Made by a program: the position numbers and the translations under genes
The notes under the pieces: generated by a model
Database searches by the model: none
What the model was told of the DNA's origin: nothing
The model's input: only the letters and a program-made list of their open reading frames with translations
Assembly: GCA_021794095.1 (NCBI GenBank)
Contig: JAJYRN010000002.1
Location: 278,520-342,519 of the forward strand
DNA length: 64,000 bases
Direction of reading: 5' to 3'
Origin: Acidobacteriota bacterium
GTDB lineage: Bacteria; Acidobacteriota; Holophagae; Holophagales; Holophagaceae
In this document: in pieces, positions 1-9,542 of the stretch
How the letters are laid out: every line of letters starts with the position of its first letter
Position numbering within the stretch: position 1 is the first letter of the stretch

Positions 1-347
1 CGGAGCAGCCAGCGCCGCATGGCCTGGGGCTCGTTGTAGGAGGGCTCGCGGTTATCGCCGGAGACCAGGAACCACCGCACTTTGCCCGCCTGGTACAGCG
101 CCAGGGCCATCCTTAGGCGCGCCTTGAGGACGCGGGTCGGTTCTCCGCGGCCGTAGACGCCAGCCCCCAGAATCAGCACGGCGTCCTGGCCCGCGGGCAG
201 GCTGGCGAGGGTGAAGACCTCATGGCGCGTGAGCGCCGGGAACCTTCCGAGCGTCCAGAGCAAGTCTCCCAGGAAGAGCAGCACCAGGACCGCCAGCAGG
301 GCCCGCCTCGACTGCCAGCCATGATGAAGGAAGGCGGAGAACGTCAT
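1..347 (-). CDS. SanA/YdcF-like (DUF218) membrane protein, C-terminus cut by window edge
   Basis: The first 115 residues read from an ATG at 347. A basic N-terminus and one hydrophobic segment (about residues 18-32, rich in Leu/Val) suggest a membrane anchor. The following domain has a beta strand ending LILGAGVYG, then a conserved ArgLeu-rich helix (VLKARLRMALALYQAG), then FLVSGDN. This order is typical of the DUF218 family (SanA, YdcF), single-span inner-membrane proteins linked to envelope barrier function. The rest lies outside the window, so full length and catalytic-site integrity cannot be judged. It is divergent from the lipoprotein gene at 415. Confidence 0.72.
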   Translation of the reverse strand, partial: MTFSAFLHHGWQSRRALLAVLVLLFLGDLLWTLGRFPALTRHEVFTLASLPAGQDAVLILGAGVYGRGEPTRVLKARLRMALALYQAGKVRWFLVSGDNREPSYNEPQAMRRWLL

Positions 348-414
348 CGTGGGTTAGCATAGACCCTTCCTGTGTCTTCGCCCCATGCACACCCTGTCTT
401 GACGAGATGCCTTG

Positions 415-3400
415 ATGAACCTGAGCCCGCTCCGCCCCGTCCGGCCCGTTCCTCCCATTGGCCGCCTCGCCTCCCTGGCCCTGATCCTGGTCGCAGGGGG
501 TGGGATGGGTTGTTTCCGGGCCACGGGGGTATCCCGTCCTGCCTTGGCGGTGGAAGAAATCCCCGCGGTGGGGGGAGACCGGGTGAACGGCCTCAAAGCC
601 ACAGCCGGTCCTGGGGATTTCTACCTGGGCAACGACTTCGTCCAGATGGCCGTGGATGGCGCGGCCTTCGGTAGCCAGATGGGCCAATTCGGCGCGGCTT
701 CCGGCGGCGCGGTGCTGGATATCGGTTCGATCTCCCTGGACCAAAGCTACAAGCGGGTGTCCCTGCCCGCTGACATGCTCGAGCGGCTCGGTCCGGTGGT
801 CAACCAGGATCCCGATCTGCCCCTGGTGTTCGACCACTACACGCCGGGCAAGGACCCAGTCACCAACGATGTCACCCTCGACATGACGGGCTACCTGCTG
901 GATCCCAAGGGCAAGCTCGGCGCGGCTGTGGATGCCCAGGGCCGCGTGACGGGCGTGACGGTGGACCATCTCATATCCCTCGGCACCGGGGATTCCTTCT
1001 TCACCCTGACGACCACCGTGACCAACCACTCCGGGGGAACCCTTCCCATCCAGAACCTGGGCGACTACCTCTCCCAGCAGGGTGGCGGCTACCGCTTCGT
1101 TGTGCCCGCCACCAAGACCTTCTCAGGTGCGCCCGTGACCAACTGGGGGGTCGAGATCCCGGGATCGGATTTCAACGCGCCGCTGACCTCCAGTGTGCAG
1201 GCGCCCATGGTGGGCCTGATGGGCGCTGAGTCCGCCGGGGAAACGCTGGATTGCCACGCCTCTCTCGGCCTGATGCCCGTGGGTGAGGACTATCTGCTGG
1301 TCACCTCCGATCCGCAGGCGGCCCTGGAGGAAGACCGTCCCCGCGTGCCGGCGCGCCTGGTGGTCGGTGGACCTGCCGCTCCCAGTCTTGCGGATGGCCA
1401 ATCCCTGACTTACACCCGCAGGCTCTATGTGGAAGGCGGATTCAGCCAGTCCGCAGTGATGCCGACTCAGACCACCTCCGATTTCAACGCCATGGTCGCC
1501 GCGCACCTCGGCCTGGTCGGGGGCGACTACGGAACACTGATTTTCACCACCTTCGGCACCGCCACATCGGGCGGAGCCCTCCAGACCGAGTACCGGATCG
1601 AGCGCTACCTGGGCAGCGCAGCCGATCCAAGCACCGACCTCGATCCGACCCACTGGAATCTGGAACGCGTGGAGTGGTTCGAGCATGGGGAAGTGCCCAC
1701 GGCGGCCACGCCTCTGGTCCAGTTGCTCCTGCCGGCCGTGCCGGATCCGCTGAATGCAGGCCAGACCCAGCGCTATCGGATCATCGCCCGCAACCGGAAC
1801 GAGTCCTACACCCTCTACCTCGGCACGAACCTGCTGAACACCAACAGCCCCAACCTCACGACCTATATCGAGCCCTCTACGACCCAGGCCTGGCAGATTG
1901 CCGAGCCCCTGGCACCCGAACGCGGCGACGTGACTGATTCAACCGGGAATGTCATTGCCCAAAAGGTCACCCGGCATGCCTTCGCGACTCGGGAAGCTGG
2001 CGCCAGCGTGTACGACGGTCTTCAGCCGCTGCGGATCACGTTGGCCGGGGTGGGGACGACGCCCGATCCGGACATGCAGCGGACCCGGACGCTTGCAGGC
2101 TTCTTCGATCCGGTCACCAAGGTCAAGCAGGTCTACGGCATCAACGCCGGCGCCTATCAGTACCGCGCCGGCAACCAGATCTTCGGCACCTCTTTCGCCT
2201 ACACCAACGCCCCCGTGGCGGCCTACTTCGCGCCCGGCAGCTATGTGGCCTACGGCACCCGCGGTCCCCTTTCCCACCTCGATGCGATTCCGGTCCTCGC
2301 CTACGATGGTCAGCCCGATGTCCAGCATCAGTTTGTCGTGGTGAAAACCAGCCTGCCTTCGGGTTGGGTCAGCTTCGATCTGCCCGATCCTACCCAGGCC
2401 ACCACGGGTGGCCTGAACCCCGGTGAGATGCTGAGTTCCGCCCTGGCCGAAGGCGTGGATGTGGTGGCTCGCACGGAACAGGACGAGAATACGGATCCCG
2501 TCGCGCTCCAGGCGGATTTCCGCAAGGAATTTGATACGAACAATCCGACCATCTCGGATGCCCAGCGGGATCCCATCGGCAACGATCCCTTCGTGGTCGG
2601 TGCCCGCTCGTCCTCGCTGGGGGATGGTGATGTCACGGCGCTGTTCACGCCCGCGCCGATCAACGCCCGGTTCGGGGGGGCCCAGCCTTCGGCCGGCTGG
2701 ACGCTGGCTGATTTCATCACCCAGGCCCAGGGCGCCTACAACGTCATCGAGCGCCCGTGCGGCCCCACAGGCCTCTTCACCGTGCGGGGCTTCGATCCCA
2801 CGGTGGCCCTCGGAACTGGCGTCAATGCCTGGTGGACCCAGACAGGGCCCGTTGCGTTGGGCAAGCACGAGGGTGATTTCGACGCCCTGCAACTGCTCCG
2901 CGGCGAGTACTCCGACGCGAACGGCAACCCCCTCCCGCTCACGGATCCGGCCAATGCCACGGCTTGGTTCAACGAGTTCCTGGCGGTGCGCCGCGACTGG
3001 TTCGGCCTGCTGAATCAGCAGATGCCCAATGCCTTCACCAAAGCCCTCGGACTCTCCTCGGCCCGCTACAGCCTGGATACGCCCGTGGGCTTGGCCCGCA
3101 CCTACCTCGACCTCGGCAGCAGCGCGGCCACCCTGAGCCAGAGTGATCTGAGCCCAGTCCTCAAGGCCCTCCAGTCCGGCGCCGCCGTGGCCTCCACCGG
3201 GCCCTTCCTGGATGTCACCCTCAACGGGGTCGGTCCCGGCGGCCTGGTCTCCGGGCCTGTCACCACAGCTTCGCTGTCCATTGCCCTCTATGCGCCGGAT
3301 TGGGTTCCGGTGGATGAGGTGCGGGTCGTGGTGAATGGAGCGGTCCAGGCCGTGCCTCTGTCCAGCTTCACGGCTTCCACTACGGATTTCAGGCTCCGAA

Positions 3401-3600
3401 CCGCCACGGTCAACTTGGCCCTCCCCGCCGGGAAGAGCGCCTGGGTGGTGGTCGAGGCCGGTGTGCCGCTCACCACCACGGGCGCCTATGCGCCGGGCAC
3501 CCCCTGGGCCAAGATCATGAAGGGTATCTATCCCATCGCCGTGACCAATCCCATTTTCGTGGATGTGACGGGAGCCGGCTACACTCCTCCTTTCCCTTGA
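415..3600 (+). CDS. Large lipoprotein, degenerate CehA/McbA-like PHP-domain protein
   Basis: 1061 residues. The N-terminus has a basic start, a hydrophobic stretch and the lipobox-like GMGC at about residues 29-32, so it is probably a lipoprotein. TTG at 412 is in frame, but ATG 415 is preferred. Residues 40-640 are beta-rich with no recognised domain. Residues 650-960 follow the CehA/McbA metallohydrolase pattern: a start like the PHP DLHxH strand reads DLPDP (655-659), the TDHN loop reads TEQDEN (687-692), the NHP loop reads IERPCG, the SDSH loop reads SSARYS (881-886), and it closes with AVASTGPFLDVTLNG. Every expected metal-binding His is replaced, so it is probably a non-enzymatic relative. 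The homology is inferred from motif order only. dnaB follows 16 bp downstream. Confidence 0.6.
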   Translation: MNLSPLRPVRPVPPIGRLASLALILVAGGGMGCFRATGVSRPALAVEEIPAVGGDRVNGLKATAGPGDFYLGNDFVQMAVDGAAFGSQMGQFGAASGGAVLDIGSISLDQSYKRVSLPADMLERLGPVVNQDPDLPLVFDHYTPGKDPVTNDVTLDMTGYLLDPKGKLGAAVDAQGRVTGVTVDHLISLGTGDSFFTLTTTVTNHSGGTLPIQNLGDYLSQQGGGYRFVVPATKTFSGAPVTNWGVEIPGSDFNAPLTSSVQAPMVGLMGAESAGETLDCHASLGLMPVGEDYLLVTSDPQAALEEDRPRVPARLVVGGPAAPSLADGQSLTYTRRLYVEGGFSQSAVMPTQTTSDFNAMVAAHLGLVGGDYGTLIFTTFGTATSGGALQTEYRIERYLGSAADPSTDLDPTHWNLERVEWFEHGEVPTAATPLVQLLLPAVPDPLNAGQTQRYRIIARNRNESYTLYLGTNLLNTNSPNLTTYIEPSTTQAWQIAEPLAPERGDVTDSTGNVIAQKVTRHAFATREAGASVYDGLQPLRITLAGVGTTPDPDMQRTRTLAGFFDPVTKVKQVYGINAGAYQYRAGNQIFGTSFAYTNAPVAAYFAPGSYVAYGTRGPLSHLDAIPVLAYDGQPDVQHQFVVVKTSLPSGWVSFDLPDPTQATTGGLNPGEMLSSALAEGVDVVARTEQDENTDPVALQADFRKEFDTNNPTISDAQRDPIGNDPFVVGARSSSLGDGDVTALFTPAPINARFGGAQPSAGWTLADFITQAQGAYNVIERPCGPTGLFTVRGFDPTVALGTGVNAWWTQTGPVALGKHEGDFDALQLLRGEYSDANGNPLPLTDPANATAWFNEFLAVRRDWFGLLNQQMPNAFTKALGLSSARYSLDTPVGLARTYLDLGSSAATLSQSDLSPVLKALQSGAAVASTGPFLDVTLNGVGPGGLVSGPVTTASLSIALYAPDWVPVDEVRVVVNGAVQAVPLSSFTASTTDFRLRTATVNLALPAGKSAWVVVEAGVPLTTTGAYAPGTPWAKIMKGIYPIAVTNPIFVDVTGAGYTPPFP

Positions 3601-3616
3601 CCGCGGGAGAGCCCTG

Positions 3617-4987
3617 ATGGCGGACTGGCTGCCGGAGCGCCTTCCGGAGGACATTGACGCGGAACGCTCGTTCCTCGCCACCTGCTGCGCCCCCGGGGCG
3701 GAGATGTTGGCGGCCGAGGTGGTGTTCACCTTGGCTGAGGAGGATTTCGTCCATCCGGGCCACCGGGCGGTGTTCCGCGCCCTCCGCCGGCTGATCGAGG
3801 TCCAGGTCGAGGTCAATGCCCTTACCCTGAAGGATGCCCTGGACCAGGAGGACAACCTCAATCGGGTCGGCGGCTATCCCGGCCTGGTGGAACTTCTGGC
3901 AGGCGAGGATGTGGGCCGCCCCCAGGTGCTGGCGGATGTGATCCGCCGCAAGGCCCGCCTGCGCCGCCTGGTGCATCTGGGCGCCCAGCTCGTGCGGCAG
4001 GCTGCTGGGGAAGAGGAGGCTCCGGAGATCCTGGTGGATCAGACGGCCCAGGAGCTCTTCCTGCTGGCCCAGGGGGACGCCAAGGCCCGGGGTCTGCTGA
4101 GTCTCAGCGCCGTGGCGGATGAGGCCATGGATCGCCTCCAGGAGCGCCTGGAAGGGCGTCTTTCACCGGGTATCCGGGTGGGCTTCTCGCGCTTCGACGA
4201 GCTCACCCAGGGCTTCCAGCCGGGCAACCTCATCGTGCTTGCCGCGCGCCCCGGCGTGGGCAAGACCGCCCTGGCCTTGAACTGGATCCTGCGCTCCGCC
4301 CTGGGGCGGGAGGGGCGGAATGGCCATTGCGGCGCCTTCTTCAGTCTGGAAATGAGCCAGGAGGAAGTCTTCCTGCGCCTGCTCGCGGCGCACAGCCAGA
4401 CGAACATGAAGGATATTCAGGCCGGCCGGGCCGCCAACCGGCTTCAGGATCTGCTCACTTCCCGCCAGGAACTGGCCACCCTTCCGCTCTACATCTGCGA
4501 TCAGGCTTCCATCACCGTGCCTCAGATCCAGAACATGGTCTTGAAGCAGGGGAGCCAGAGCAACCGCCGGATCGAGTTCGTCATCATTGACTATCTGCAG
4601 CTCCTCAGCAGCCCCGAGAGCAGCCGCGGGGCCAAGCAGAATGAGGCCGTCCGCATCGGCGAAATCAGCCGCGGCCTCAAGCTCATGGCCAAGGATTTCG
4701 GTATCCCCGTGGTGGTGCTTTCGCAGCTCAACCGCGAGGTGGAGCACCGTACGGGCGGACGTCCCCAGCTTTCGGATCTTCGCGATTCGGGCGCCATCGA
4801 GCAGGACGCCGATATCGTGGCCTTCATCCACCGCAAGATGGTGGCCATGGCAGCAGAGGAGGAGCCGGATCCCCATGCCGAATTGATCGTGGCCAAGCAC
4901 CGCAATGGCCCCACGGGCATCATCCCGCTCTACTTCCGGGGCGAGCATGCCACGTACCACGAGATGGTACGGGAAACGGCCGGATAG
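3617..4987 (+). CDS. dnaB: Replicative DNA helicase DnaB
   Basis: 456 residues, the usual DnaB length. The N-terminal helical domain (about 1-110) binds primase. The RecA-like C-terminal domain has Walker A GVGKT at residues 213-217, a Walker B region IIDYLQLL, and the arginine-finger region LRDSGAIEQDAD. It is a hexameric 5'-3' helicase that unwinds DNA at the replication fork. The ATG is preceded by a purine-rich GGGAGAG. It follows the lipoprotein gene closely and ends in a strong hairpin terminator at 5006-5043. Confidence 0.97.
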   Translation: MADWLPERLPEDIDAERSFLATCCAPGAEMLAAEVVFTLAEEDFVHPGHRAVFRALRRLIEVQVEVNALTLKDALDQEDNLNRVGGYPGLVELLAGEDVGRPQVLADVIRRKARLRRLVHLGAQLVRQAAGEEEAPEILVDQTAQELFLLAQGDAKARGLLSLSAVADEAMDRLQERLEGRLSPGIRVGFSRFDELTQGFQPGNLIVLAARPGVGKTALALNWILRSALGREGRNGHCGAFFSLEMSQEEVFLRLLAAHSQTNMKDIQAGRAANRLQDLLTSRQELATLPLYICDQASITVPQIQNMVLKQGSQSNRRIEFVIIDYLQLLSSPESSRGAKQNEAVRIGEISRGLKLMAKDFGIPVVVLSQLNREVEHRTGGRPQLSDLRDSGAIEQDADIVAFIHRKMVAMAAEEEPDPHAELIVAKHRNGPTGIIPLYFRGEHATYHEMVRETAG

Positions 4988-5005
4988 GCGCAGACGCCTC
5001 GGTTT

Positions 5006-5043
5006 CGCGAGAAGGGGCGGCCGATTGACCGCCCCTTCTCGCG
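5006..5043. terminator. Bidirectional hairpin terminator between dnaB and the E2 gene
   Basis: Perfect 15-bp inverted repeat (arms 5006-5020 and 5029-5043, 8-nt loop) between the convergent dnaB and E2 genes. There is no long T-run, but the stem is very GC-rich. It probably ends transcription from both sides. Confidence 0.8.
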
Positions 5044-5055
5044 AGGGAGAGGCTG

Positions 5056-6381
5056 CTACTCGAGGCCGAAGGTGGAGTTCTCCAACTCTTTTTTAACAAA
5101 GGCCATGAACAGGTCGCCGGTGGCGCCGTCAATGATCCGGTGGTCGAAGCCGAGGCTGGAGAACATGATCTGGCGGATGGCGATGAAGTCCGTGCCGTCG
5201 GGGCCGGTGACGACGACGGGGCGCTTGACGATGGCGCCGACGCCCTGGATGGCCACCTGGGGCTGGTTGATGATGGGCAACCCGAAGGTGTCGCCGTAGA
5301 CGCCGGGGTTGGTGATGGTGAAGGTGCCGCCGCTGATCTCATCGGGCTTCAGCTGCTTGGTGCGGGCGCGCTCGGCCAGGTCGTTCAGGCTGCGGGCCAG
5401 GCCGCCCAGGTTCATCATGTCGGCATTCTTGACCACGGGCACGATGAGGCCCCAGTCCAGGCTCACAGCGACGCCGAGGTTGACATCCTGCTTGTAGAGG
5501 ACGTTGTCGCCATCCACGGAGGCGTTGGCGATGGGGTAGGCCCGGAGCGCCTTGCAGGCCGCCATCATGATGAAGGGCATGAACGAGAGCTTGGTGCCGA
5601 ACTGCTCCTCGAAGGCTTTCTTGTGCTTGTTCCGCAGGCGGGCCACGTGGGTCATGTCTATTTCGAAGACCGTGTAGACGTGAGCCGAGGTGCGGCGGCT
5701 GGCCACCATGTTGCCGGCGATGATCTTCCGCATCCGGCTCATGGGCTCGACCTTCACGCGCTCGCCAGGCGCGAAGGCCGGCACCGCGGGGGCCGGGACC
5801 ACGGACAGAGCGGGCGTGAGGCCGAGGGTGGGTGCGGAGGGATCATGCACCGCGGGCAGGGCGGGGGCGATGCCGGTGGAGGCCGGGGCCGCCGGGCCCT
5901 TGGCCAGGTAGGCTTCGAGATCCTCCTTCGTCACCCGGCCGGCCTGGCCGGTGCCCTGGAGGCGGCTCAGGTCCACGCCATGCTGGCGGGCCATCTCGCG
6001 AACCAGCGGGCTGCTCTTGGTGCGGAGACGGGCCTCCAGGCTGTTGTCATCTTCCATGTCCATGGGGTGGATGGGGGCGGCGAGCGGCGCCAGGGCAGCG
6101 GGTTGGGGTGCCGCAACGGCGGGCGCGCCCGCGGCCTTCTCCGAGGCATCGCCGATCCGGGCCACCACAGTGCCCACGGGCACCGTGAGGTTCACGTCCA
6201 CGAGGATTTCCAACAGGGTTCCGGCCGCCGGCGCGGGAATCTCAGCATCCACCTTGTCCGTGCTGATCTCGTAGAGTGTCTCGTCCTTGGCGACGGTGTC
6301 GCCGGCCTTCTTGTGCCACTTCAGCACAGTGGCTTCGGCAATGCTTTCGCCCATCTGGGGCATGACAACGTCAAAGGCCAT
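5056..6381 (-). CDS. Dihydrolipoamide acyltransferase, E2 of a 2-oxoacid dehydrogenase complex
   Basis: 441 residues. An N-terminal lipoyl domain carries the lipoylation Lys43 in STDKVDAE. A flexible Ala/Pro linker follows, then an E3-binding domain (SSPLVREMARQHGVDLSRL, about 120-155), and the catalytic acyltransferase domain with the DHRIIDG active-site motif (His414, Asp418) at the C-terminus. It transfers the acyl group made by E1 to CoA. The sequence alone does not separate 2-oxoglutarate (SucB), branched-chain (BkdB) and pyruvate E2s, and no E1 or E3 gene is adjacent, so no symbol is assigned. Its start overlaps the gatA stop by 11 bp. Confidence 0.9.
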   Translation of the reverse strand: MAFDVVMPQMGESIAEATVLKWHKKAGDTVAKDETLYEISTDKVDAEIPAPAAGTLLEILVDVNLTVPVGTVVARIGDASEKAAGAPAVAAPQPAALAPLAAPIHPMDMEDDNSLEARLRTKSSPLVREMARQHGVDLSRLQGTGQAGRVTKEDLEAYLAKGPAAPASTGIAPALPAVHDPSAPTLGLTPALSVVPAPAVPAFAPGERVKVEPMSRMRKIIAGNMVASRRTSAHVYTVFEIDMTHVARLRNKHKKAFEEQFGTKLSFMPFIMMAACKALRAYPIANASVDGDNVLYKQDVNLGVAVSLDWGLIVPVVKNADMMNLGGLARSLNDLAERARTKQLKPDEISGGTFTITNPGVYGDTFGLPIINQPQVAIQGVGAIVKRPVVVTGPDGTDFIAIRQIMFSSLGFDHRIIDGATGDLFMAFVKKELENSTFGLE

Positions 6382-7852
6382 GGGGCGGCTCCTGTGAGAA
6401 CGGGGTGGGGGTGAGCAGGTGGTGGCGGGTCACTTGCTGGTACCGGTGAGCGGCTTCCAGAAGGCGAGTGTCCGAGAACGCCGGGGCGATCAGCTGGAGG
6501 CCCACAGGCAATCCTTCTGAGAATCCGGCCGGGATGGATAGGGCTGGCAGTCCGGCGAGGGGGGTGGGGACTGTGAACACATCCGCAAGATACATCGCGA
6601 GCGGATCGGTGGTCCGGGCATTCAGAGGAAAGGCGGCGGCCGGGCTGACGGGGGTTGCCAGGAGGTCCACCTGCTCGAAGGCGGTCTGGAAATCCTGCGC
6701 GATGAGGGTCCGGGCCTTCAGGGCCTTCTGATAGAAGGCTTCGTAATAGCCCTTGGACAGGCAGAACGTCCCGAGGAGGATGCGCCGTTTGACCTCGGCG
6801 CCCAGGCCGAGATCGCGGGTTTCCGCGATCACTTCCGCTGCGGTTCCTCCCGGGTGCGGGGCCCGGCTCCCGAGGCGGATGCCGTCGAAGCGGGCAAGGT
6901 TGCTGGAAACTTCGCTGGTGCAAAGCAGGTAGTACGCGTCGAGGGCGAAGCGGGTGTGGGGCAGGGAGATGTCCAGCAGTTCGGCGCCCAGATCCTGGAA
7001 CCTCTCAAGGGCGGCTTCCAGCGTGCTTCGTACGCCCGGCTCAAGGCCGGGGCCCCAGTATTCGACGGGCAGGCCGATGCGTACGCCCTTGAGCTCCGCG
7101 GCTTGAAGGGGGAAAAGGCTTTCGGCGCGGGGCAGGTCTGCGGAGGTGCTGTCCAGGGGATCCCGCCCGGCCATGACCTGGAGGGCCGCGGCCACGTCGG
7201 CAGCGGAGGCGCCGACGGGCCCGACCTGATCGAGGCTGGAGGCCATGGCCGTGAGCCCGTACCGACTGAGGACGCCGTAGGTGGGCCGCAGCGCGGTGAC
7301 ATTGCAGAAGCTGGCGGGCAGGCGCACGGAGCCGCCGGTATCGCTGCCGAGGGCCAATGGGGCGTAGCCGGCCGCCACGGCGGCGATGGGGCCGCTGCTG
7401 CTGCCACCTGGAACCCGGGCCTCATCCCAGGGGTTCCGCGTGGGGCCGAACGCGCTGTACTCGCCGCTGGAGCCCATGGCGAACTCGTCCATGTTCGCCT
7501 TGGCGATGGGGACGGCCCCGGCCGCCAGCAGCCGGGCGACGACGGTGGCGTCGTAGGGGGCCTGGTAGCCATCCAGAATCCGCGAGGCGCAGGTGGTGGG
7601 CGTTCCCTTCCAATGAAGGTTGTCCTTGAGCACAACCGGGAGGCCCAGCACGGGGGTGCGCTCGCCGGCCCCCAAGCGCCGGTCCGCCTCGCGAGCCAAC
7701 GCAAGGCTGCGTTCCGGATGGGTGCTCAGGATCGCCTTGATCCGCCCATCCTGGCACTGGATCCGCTCCAGGGCCTGGCGAACCAGGGCTTCGGCGGACA
7801 GGGCGCCGGAATCCAGCCCCTCGCGCCAACCCATCGCCGTGCTCAAGGCCAT
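6371..7852 (-). CDS. gatA: Asp/Glu-tRNA amidotransferase subunit A
   Basis: 493 residues of the amidase-signature family. The catalytic triad is visible: Lys76 in VVLKDN, cis-Ser151 in PGGSSSG and nucleophile Ser175 in SDTGGSVRLP. The 75/24 spacing is that known for GatA. It releases ammonia from glutamine so that GatB can amidate misacylated Glu-tRNA(Gln) or Asp-tRNA(Asn). gatB and gatC are not in the window. The ATG at 7852 has a GGAG seven bases upstream; an in-frame GTG at 7858 is less likely. A different family amidase cannot be fully excluded without the partner subunits. Confidence 0.88.
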   Translation of the reverse strand: MALSTAMGWREGLDSGALSAEALVRQALERIQCQDGRIKAILSTHPERSLALAREADRRLGAGERTPVLGLPVVLKDNLHWKGTPTTCASRILDGYQAPYDATVVARLLAAGAVPIAKANMDEFAMGSSGEYSAFGPTRNPWDEARVPGGSSSGPIAAVAAGYAPLALGSDTGGSVRLPASFCNVTALRPTYGVLSRYGLTAMASSLDQVGPVGASAADVAAALQVMAGRDPLDSTSADLPRAESLFPLQAAELKGVRIGLPVEYWGPGLEPGVRSTLEAALERFQDLGAELLDISLPHTRFALDAYYLLCTSEVSSNLARFDGIRLGSRAPHPGGTAAEVIAETRDLGLGAEVKRRILLGTFCLSKGYYEAFYQKALKARTLIAQDFQTAFEQVDLLATPVSPAAAFPLNARTTDPLAMYLADVFTVPTPLAGLPALSIPAGFSEGLPVGLQLIAPAFSDTRLLEAAHRYQQVTRHHLLTPTPFSQEPPHGL

Positions 7853-8049
7853 CGCCACACTCCGGACCTTCTACTTTGCCAGGAGGCTGGCGCATCTTCC
7901 ATCCCGCGCGGGGCCCTGAAGCCCATCGCCTTCCGGGAATACCCTGGGTCTGGGCCAGCATGCAGGATGGAAATAGGCTACTATCCCATGCTTAAGCACC
8001 CCTCTGGCACTGTTCCTGCACGCCGGCCGGGGTGCTCCCTGGAAGACCC

Positions 8050-8754
8050 ATGAATCCATTCGAAGTGCTGGAGATTTCACCCGACGCCTCGCCGGAGGAG
8101 GTCAAGGCGGCCTACCACCGCCTGGCGAAGCGCTGGCATCCCGACCGTTTCATGGGCGCGGAGAAGGAAACCGCTGAAGCCCGGTTTCGGGAACTCGCGG
8201 AAGCCTTCAGCATGCTGAAGGATCCGGTCAAGCGGGCCTCCATCCAACCTGTAGCCCCAAAACCCGTTCCAGCGGCACCCAGCGAGCCGGAGACGGCGCG
8301 CGAGCGCACGCCCGAAGACTGGGCGGCCATGGCGAAGGATGCGCTGACAGCAGGCAAGCTGGACCAGGCCCGGGCCTTGATCCACTACGCCATCCGGATG
8401 GACGCCTCCAAGGCGGCCTACCATGCCCTGCTGGCGGCTGTCATCGAGCAGGATGGGGGCGACATCCGGCAGGCGATCAAGGCTCTGGAAACCGCCGTGC
8501 GCTTGAATCCCAAGGATGTGGAGAGCCACCTCAAGCTCGCTACCCACTTCGAACAGCTGGGTATGGCCGCCCGCTCCCAACGGCACCTCCAGGAAGCGGT
8601 CGCTCTGGCGCCCAATCATCCCAAGCTGCGCTCACACCGTGCGGCATCCAGGCCCGGGCGCCATGAAGGCGGCAAAGCACCGGCCACCGTTCCACCTCAG
8701 AGCCTGATGGATCAGCTCAAGGATCTGTGGAACCGCTTGACCAGAAAGGGCTGA
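8050..8754 (+). CDS. J-domain protein with TPR-like C-terminus
   Basis: 234 residues. Residues 1-65 are a J domain (MNPFEVLEIS start, HPD motif within KRWHPDRF), which would stimulate a DnaK-type Hsp70. There is no Gly/Phe or zinc-finger region, so it is not DnaJ itself. Residues 95-190 form helical repeats of TPR type (ALIHYAIRMDASKAAYHALL, ALETAVRLNPKDVESHLKLA), suggesting a protein-docking role. The ATG has GGAAG five bases upstream. The PP2C gene starts 2 bp after the stop, so the two are probably co-transcribed, just ahead of the pilus operon. Confidence 0.85.
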   Translation: MNPFEVLEISPDASPEEVKAAYHRLAKRWHPDRFMGAEKETAEARFRELAEAFSMLKDPVKRASIQPVAPKPVPAAPSEPETARERTPEDWAAMAKDALTAGKLDQARALIHYAIRMDASKAAYHALLAAVIEQDGGDIRQAIKALETAVRLNPKDVESHLKLATHFEQLGMAARSQRHLQEAVALAPNHPKLRSHRAASRPGRHEGGKAPATVPPQSLMDQLKDLWNRLTRKG

Positions 8755-8756
8755 CC

Positions 8757-9524
8757 ATGGCGATTCGCGCAGCAGGACTGACGGATGTGGGCTGCGTGCG
8801 CAAGCACAATGAGGACAGCTTCCTGGCTGAACCGGCCTTGGGGCTGTTCGTGGTCGCCGATGGGTTGGGCGGCCACGCGGCGGGGGAGGTGGCCAGTCGC
8901 ATCGTGGTCGAACGGATGACCCAATTCGTGGCGGAAACCCGTGAGAAGGACCGGACTTGGCCCCTTGAATACGACACCCGCCTGGGATTCGACGGCAACC
9001 GGCTCAAGGCGGCCCTGCTCCTGGCCGACCAGGCCATCACGGATGACATCCAGCAGAATCCTGAGCGCGAGACCATGGGCTCCACCGTTGTCGCCTGCCT
9101 GCTGCACGGATCGAAGGTGACGCTGGCCCATGTGGGCGATAGCCGGGCCTACCTGCTCAATGCCGACGGCATCCAGCAGCTCACCCGGGACCACAGCTGG
9201 GTCGCCGAACAGGTGGCCAATGGCATCCTGACCCCCTCCGAGGCGCGGACCCACCCCTTCAGGAACGTCATCACCCAGGCTCTGGGGAGCGGAGGCGGTC
9301 TGGAGGTGGAAGTTCAGGAATTCGACCTTGGGAAACTGGACCGGCTTTTGCTTTGCTCGGATGGATTGTCAGGCATGGTGGGCGATTCACAGATCTGGGA
9401 CATTGTGGCGCAGGCTCTGGACCTCCAAATCGCTGTGGAAACCTTGATTGCCACAGCCCGGGAGAACGGCGGGGAGGATAATATCACCGCGGTTTTGATC
9501 GAATCCGGCAGCGAAGAGGATTGA
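8757..9524 (+). CDS. PP2C-family serine/threonine protein phosphatase
   Basis: 255 residues with the full bacterial PP2C (Stp1/PrpC) motif set: DVGCVRKHNEDSF, VADGLGGHAAGE, HVGDSRAYLL, DGLSGMV and GGEDNITAVLIE. The aspartates of these motifs bind the two catalytic metal ions. No transmembrane segment, so it is probably cytosolic, removing phosphate from Ser/Thr (or phospho-transfer) proteins. No Ser/Thr kinase gene is nearby. It is coupled to the J-domain gene and sits immediately before pilM, but pilM has its own promoter. A paralogue lies at 15843. Confidence 0.93.
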   Translation: MAIRAAGLTDVGCVRKHNEDSFLAEPALGLFVVADGLGGHAAGEVASRIVVERMTQFVAETREKDRTWPLEYDTRLGFDGNRLKAALLLADQAITDDIQQNPERETMGSTVVACLLHGSKVTLAHVGDSRAYLLNADGIQQLTRDHSWVAEQVANGILTPSEARTHPFRNVITQALGSGGGLEVEVQEFDLGKLDRLLLCSDGLSGMVGDSQIWDIVAQALDLQIAVETLIATARENGGEDNITAVLIESGSEED

Positions 9525-9542
9525 CGCGAAATATCGTTAGCC

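Noticed and set aside
1939..3861. Long minus-strand frame opposite the lipoprotein gene and dnaB
   Set aside because: Low-complexity composition, no motif and overlap with well-supported genes.
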